Positions 56,237 through 64,000 of a stretch of 64,000 nt of DNA are shown one piece after another (position 1 is the stretch's first letter; each line of letters begins with the position of its first letter). The position numbers were made by a program, and so were the translations under genes. The stretch is from positions 4,219,501-4,283,500 of the forward strand of contig NZ_AP014627.1 in NCBI RefSeq assembly GCF_001547895.1. Reading direction: 5' to 3'. This stretch comes from Pseudomonas sp. Os17 (GTDB taxonomy: Bacteria > Pseudomonadota > Gammaproteobacteria > Pseudomonadales > Pseudomonadaceae). The notes below the pieces were generated by a model. It saw only the letters and a list, made by a program, of their open reading frames with translations, did no database searches and was not told the origin of the DNA.

Positions 56237-56272
56237 GAAGGCTTATTTCGGGAGGAGCTGGTTTGCGGGCAT

Positions 56273-56305
56273 AAAAAAACGGCGCTCACGGGGCGCCGTT
56301 TTTTT
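56273..56305. terminator. Bidirectional rho-independent terminator between cobM and nfuA
   Basis: AAAAAAACGGCGC (56273-56285), loop TCACGGG, and GCGCCGTTTTTTT (56293-56305): a stem with T-tracts on both strands. It lies 16 bp from the convergent nfuA stop and can end transcripts from both sides. Confidence 0.9.
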
Positions 56306-56321
56306 GTTCGCAGCGAACGCC

Positions 56322-56963
<642 letters not shown>

Positions 56964-57049
56964 CTAGTATTTTTGTCGGGATAGACCTTGGTATAGGTCA
57001 CCCCCGGGGCCCGCCAGCGGGCGTCCCGAGGGCCGATCACGGCGCTATG

Positions 57050-59341
57050 TCAGAGGTTTTCGTAACGGTTCATGTCCATGACCCCGGCTTCCAGCGGATC
57101 GACTTCCTGCAGGTAGCGGGTCTGATCGTGAAAGTACTGCCAGAACTGCGGGTGACTGCGCCGGATACCCCAGCGCTCGACCACCCTGTCGAAACTTGCG
57201 CCATCCCGGACCGCCTGCATCGCCTCGACAAAGGCCGGCACCTGGTCGGCCGGAACGTTGAAGATGAAGTTCGGGTAACTGCTGAGAATGCCCGGGAAAA
57301 TCGTCAAGGTGTCCAGCCCCGGCTGATAACGCAGGGATTCGCCGAGCATAAAGGCCACGTTACTGTGGGCGCGGTTGCGCAGCATGCTGTAGAACTCGCG
57401 CTTGCCACTGGCGGTCTGGACACGCAGCAACGTCGCCTCGGGCAGTTGCTCGATGACCTTGAGCCCCGCCGCCGGACGCGATGCCAGGCGACTCAGGGCC
57501 TGCTCGGCGTCCTGCAGCGCCGGGTCGATGTTCGGGCGCGAACAGTAGGCGCCGTTGCAGCGGTTGATCGGGTCCGGCTTGGCATTGAGCTCGCCATAGC
57601 GAGTCAGCAACTGGTTGACGAAGTCCTTTTTCGGGCCTTGGGGGTCGAGCTTCAGCGCGCTGCGCTTGTCGTCGTCGATGGACTCGTAATCCAGCCACAT
57701 CTTGAACTTGCCGCTGTTCTGGTACCAATCGTCGAGGAAGTCCTCACGGCTGCCGGCCGGCATCAGACGCAGGAAGTTCTGCTCGGCGCCGTTGCGGATC
57801 AGGTCGAAATACAGCCGGGTCTGGGCCTGGTGGGAGACGTTGCCGAACACGTCGAAGTTCACTGCCAACTGATAGTAGGTGCGCTCCAGCAACGGGTAGT
57901 CGAACAGCCACATCGTCTGCGGCACTTCGCCGATCAGGCCCTTGGTCACCGAGGCGCTGTCGAAGTGGCGGAAGATGCTCAGCAGCGCGTTGTCGTTGCC
58001 GGCCCACAGGCTGGACCAGCTGGGCGCCGGGGCATGGGCATAGAAGTCGCGGCGCAAGGCTTCGTATTCGTTGCGCTTGTCGCGGTAGGCCAGCCACAGG
58101 CTGAGCACGCTGCCGACGTCGTCGTTCTGCCCGGGCATGGCCAGCAGCGGCGTGGCCTGGCCGCGATAGACCGGGTCGGTGACGTACAGGTCGTGTTCCG
58201 GAGCCTGGAACAGCGCCCAGAAGTTGTCGCGAATCACATCCGTAGCAATCTGCCCGCGGCACACCGGACCGCGAATGAAGGTCCGCACGAAGTATTCGGC
58301 GTTATCCAGCATGAACTGGTAGCGGGCCTTGGCCGGAATCGCCTCGAAGGTCTCGAACGGGTTGGCCCGGCGCGCCGGTCCGTAGCCCGGCAAGGCGGTG
58401 ACCTGCCAGTCGCCGCTGTAGAACAGGGTCTTGACCCGGGCCATCTTCGCCGCGCTCAGCGGGTAGGTGATGTGGGTCTTGTGCACGATCACCCCCTGCA
58501 CCGGCCACAGGCGGTAATACACCTGGGTGCCCGGATCGTCGTTGGGGCGTCGGGTGTTGATCAGGTCGATCGGCTGGCCGCTGGGGGTACGCGAGCGCAC
58601 CCACTGGAAAAAGTGCCCCGGCTCGCCGCCTTCGAAATAGATATGGGCCAGGAACCAGTGCTCGTAGAGCCAGCGCGCCACCAGGCTTTCCCGCGCGCCG
58701 GGGGCGTTGAGCAGGTTCTCCCACTGGGCCACTTGCAGGCTTTCCCGGGCACTGGGGGCCAGGCCCTGTTCGTCGATCGGCGCGCCGGAGGCCAGCCAGC
58801 GTTGCAGGGTCTGGTACTGCTGGTCGGTGAGGCCGGTGACGGCCAGGGGCATGCCTTCCTTGGGATGAGCACCGGCATAGGCGTCGAACTCCGCCGGCTG
58901 CGGGCACATGTTCTCGCGGCTCAAGCCCAGCACGATCTCGCTGGGCAGCTTGGCATTGGGTTGCAAGGGGGTGCGGTGGCCGAGTTCGAGCATGCGCGCC
59001 ATCAGCGCTGCCTGGCTGCCCTGGGCGTCGAGCACCGAATAGAAGCCCTGGCGCTGCCAGGCCGCCTTGCCGCTGGCGTCATAGAACAGCCGCGTGGGCG
59101 CCTGGGCCTTGCTGCGCTCACCGTCGTACACCGGAATCTTCGACGCGCCACGACCGGCCCCTTCGCCGCTGCCCAGGTTGAGCTGACAGGCGGAGTCGTA
59201 GCAGGCATGACAGGCCACGCACTTCTCGGTAAAGATCGGCTGGATGTCGCGGGTGTAGGAAATGGCCGGTGCGGGACCTTGGGCCATGCACAATGAACTG
59301 AGCAGCAGCAAAGTGCTGGCAACGACAAAACGGTACGGCAT
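57050..59341 (-). CDS. cti: Fatty acid cis/trans isomerase (Cti)
   Basis: 763 aa. Signal peptide at residues 1-20 (MPYRFVVASTLLLLSSLCMA), then a cytochrome c-type heme motif CVACH (KCVACHACYDSACQL) near residue 41. Cti isomerises cis-unsaturated phospholipid fatty acids to trans in the periplasm, rigidifying the membrane during solvent or heat stress. Length and heme site match the Pseudomonas enzyme, and NNDDVGSVL-like and ARTPSGQPIDLINTRRPNDDPGTQVYYRLWP blocks (in part) agree. Divergent from metH, 156 bp apart; no partner genes. Confidence 0.93.
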   Translation of the reverse strand: MPYRFVVASTLLLLSSLCMAQGPAPAISYTRDIQPIFTEKCVACHACYDSACQLNLGSGEGAGRGASKIPVYDGERSKAQAPTRLFYDASGKAAWQRQGFYSVLDAQGSQAALMARMLELGHRTPLQPNAKLPSEIVLGLSRENMCPQPAEFDAYAGAHPKEGMPLAVTGLTDQQYQTLQRWLASGAPIDEQGLAPSARESLQVAQWENLLNAPGARESLVARWLYEHWFLAHIYFEGGEPGHFFQWVRSRTPSGQPIDLINTRRPNDDPGTQVYYRLWPVQGVIVHKTHITYPLSAAKMARVKTLFYSGDWQVTALPGYGPARRANPFETFEAIPAKARYQFMLDNAEYFVRTFIRGPVCRGQIATDVIRDNFWALFQAPEHDLYVTDPVYRGQATPLLAMPGQNDDVGSVLSLWLAYRDKRNEYEALRRDFYAHAPAPSWSSLWAGNDNALLSIFRHFDSASVTKGLIGEVPQTMWLFDYPLLERTYYQLAVNFDVFGNVSHQAQTRLYFDLIRNGAEQNFLRLMPAGSREDFLDDWYQNSGKFKMWLDYESIDDDKRSALKLDPQGPKKDFVNQLLTRYGELNAKPDPINRCNGAYCSRPNIDPALQDAEQALSRLASRPAAGLKVIEQLPEATLLRVQTASGKREFYSMLRNRAHSNVAFMLGESLRYQPGLDTLTIFPGILSSYPNFIFNVPADQVPAFVEAMQAVRDGASFDRVVERWGIRRSHPQFWQYFHDQTRYLQEVDPLEAGVMDMNRYENL

Positions 59342-59497
59342 GTCCCTGGTCCCGAAAGTAAAAAAAACGCCGCGATTCTACCGATGTCGCTCGGCCACCA
59401 ACATGAGCGATATTCATGCAAAACCCGCACATGCCGCAAAACCATGCAGGTTTGTTATGATCCACGCCCTTCGTAATGGCCCTACCAGGTAGTTCTC

Positions 59498-63208
<3,711 letters not shown>

Positions 63209-63217
63209 TCAGGCGCG

Positions 63218-63243
63218 GCAGGAGCCGGCTTGCCGGCTCCTGC
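63218..63243 (+). terminator. Hairpin after metH (REP core, possible terminator)
   Basis: GCAGGAGCCGGC-TT-GCCGGCTCCTGC, a perfect 12-bp stem with 2-nt loop, 9 bp after the metH stop. No T-tract follows, so it may act as an mRNA-stabilising REP more than a terminator. Confidence 0.6.
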
Positions 63244-63308
63244 ACCCGTCCGCCATCACCGGCCGTATTGTCTATGCTCTGTTGACACCCCACCGTGTCG
63301 AGGGATTT

Positions 63309-63530
63309 ATGGAAGATCCAAGCAACGACCATCAGCCTCCAACCTTCCTGCAGATGCTGCAAAGCGTGCTGGCTGCGGCCTTTGGCGTGCAAAGCGGGAA
63401 AAACCGCGCCCGCGACTTCAGCCACGGCAAGCCCAGTCACTTCATCGTGCTGGGCATTGTCTTCACTGCCCTGTTCGTCCTGGTGCTGTTGGGCATCGCC
63501 AACCTGGCAATGCATCTGGCGGGGGTCTGA
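63309..63530 (+). CDS. Small DUF2970-type membrane protein
   Basis: 73 aa from ATG 63309. The N-terminal part (FLQMLQSVLAAAFGVQSGKNRARDF) and one C-terminal membrane helix (FIVLGIVFTALFVLVLLGIANLAM) match the DUF2970 family of small proteins. Function unknown. The out-of-frame ORFs over the same bases are shadows. Its stop is 7 bp from the convergent sugar-binding-like gene's stop. Confidence 0.8.
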   Translation: MEDPSNDHQPPTFLQMLQSVLAAAFGVQSGKNRARDFSHGKPSHFIVLGIVFTALFVLVLLGIANLAMHLAGV

Positions 63531-63537
63531 AAGCGGG

Positions 63538-64000
63538 TCAGTGCAGCAACAGCTGCAAACCGAAGGGATAGCGATAGCTGTCCGGCTTGCCCTGGGCGGA
63601 CAGCCCGTGAAAGTCGACGCGGGCCCCGACCTGATCGCCAAAGCGCAAGAGCTGCTGGGCTTGAGCGCGGGTCAATGACTGGAACAGCGACAATTGCCAG
63701 TCGGGCCCTCCCAGGCGCCGGGGATCCAGCCCCAGCGCATCGTCATGCAGGGCCACCAGGGCCCAGCCACCGATCGTGAAATGCCCGGCCATCAGCACCG
63801 ACAGTTGCCCGTCGATCAATGCCCGCAAGGCTTCGGGCGAACTGTTGAGCCCGCTGAACAGCAGGTCGATCCCCGGCTTGCGGCCCAATTCCCGGGCAGC
63901 CTGCATGGCCCCCAGGGCCATTTCATCGTTGGCCGACCAGACCAGTTGCGTCTGCGGATAACGCTGCAGCAGCTGCCGCGCCTGTTCGTGCGCCCGCTGC
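63538..64000 (-). CDS. Periplasmic sugar-binding-like protein, C-terminal part (5' end outside window)
   Basis: The frame is open to the window edge, so at least 153 residues are seen. LVWSANDEMALGAMQAARELG and LLFSGLNSSPEALRALIDGQLSVLMAGHF match the C-terminal lobe of ABC sugar-binding proteins (peripla_BP_4, RbsB-like). The second hinge is kept. It may instead serve a sensor kinase, since several Pseudomonas proteins of this type stand alone with regulators. The signal peptide and first domain lie beyond base 64000. Confidence 0.75.
   Translation of the reverse strand, partial: QRAHEQARQLLQRYPQTQLVWSANDEMALGAMQAARELGRKPGIDLLFSGLNSSPEALRALIDGQLSVLMAGHFTIGGWALVALHDDALGLDPRRLGGPDWQLSLFQSLTRAQAQQLLRFGDQVGARVDFHGLSAQGKPDSYRYPFGLQLLLH

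Noticed and set aside
59342..59497. A riboswitch before metH (SAH or cobalamin type)
   Set aside because: No B12 box or SAH-type conserved core could be read in this 156-bp gap.

Overview
The window is about 64 kb of high-GC, gene-dense chromosome. Gene content and gene-level similarity point to a fluorescent Pseudomonas of the P. protegens / P. chlororaphis / P. fluorescens type: Roc-like two-component genes, aerobic cobaltochelatase genes, CbtAB, Cti, NfuA, MetH, MHS transporters, REP/REPIN-like repeats and AANAANAA (Crc/Hfq-type) leaders. The assignment is by recognition only. No rRNA, tRNA, CRISPR array, insertion sequence or phage gene was seen.

Layout. 1-6.5 kb: the C-terminal half of an RND efflux pump, then small accessory genes (serine hydrolase, TetR plus reductase pair, LysR divergent from a nucleotide-sugar-epimerase-like gene). 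6.5-17.7 kb: an autotransporter adhesin divergent from a four-gene Roc-like signalling locus (hybrid kinase, REC-EAL phosphodiesterase, hybrid kinase with Hpt-like end, NarL-type regulator). 17.9-22.2 kb: an Lrp regulator divergent from an acetylpolyamine-amidohydrolase-like, ornithine-cyclodeaminase, CycA-like permease set. 22.4-32.5 kb: a tight nine-gene operon, opened by a MarR regulator, that looks like a small uncharacterised biosynthetic cluster. It encodes a FeeM-like N-acyltransferase, methyltransferase, VAO-type flavin oxidase, AlkC-like HEAT-repeat protein, peroxiredoxin-like protein, flavin halogenase-like enzyme, amidase and Kef-type antiporter. 32.6-44.5 kb: a catabolic region (MHS transporter, acyl-CoA synthetase, thiolase, PAS-LuxR regulator, two paralogous unknown proteins, cyclase-family hydrolase, SDR, aldehyde dehydrogenase, tartrate/malate-dehydrogenase-like enzyme, LysR). 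44.5-46.2 kb: a phospholipase-D-like protein. 46.2-56.1 kb: a cobalamin region with two divergent B12 riboswitches; the left one leads cobW-cobN-chlI/chlD, the right one leads cbtB-cbtA-cobE and perhaps cobM. 56.3-64 kb: nfuA, cti, B12-dependent metH, a small membrane protein and the C-terminal part of a periplasmic sugar-binding-like protein.

Two observations stand out. First, the chlI-like ATPase ends two codons past an in-frame A_AAA_AAG slippery heptamer. Five nucleotides further lies a perfect 13-bp hairpin, and the vWA domain continues in the -1 frame with no start codon of its own in sight, so one gene probably makes both a ChlI-like and a ChlD-like cobaltochelatase subunit by programmed frameshifting. 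Second, the 22.4-32.5 kb operon combines N-acylation, methylation, oxidation, possible halogenation and an amidase with an AlkC-family protein and a peroxiredoxin. That combination suggests a reactive, possibly DNA-alkylating product with self-protection built in. Both are inferences from sequence and need experimental or database checks.
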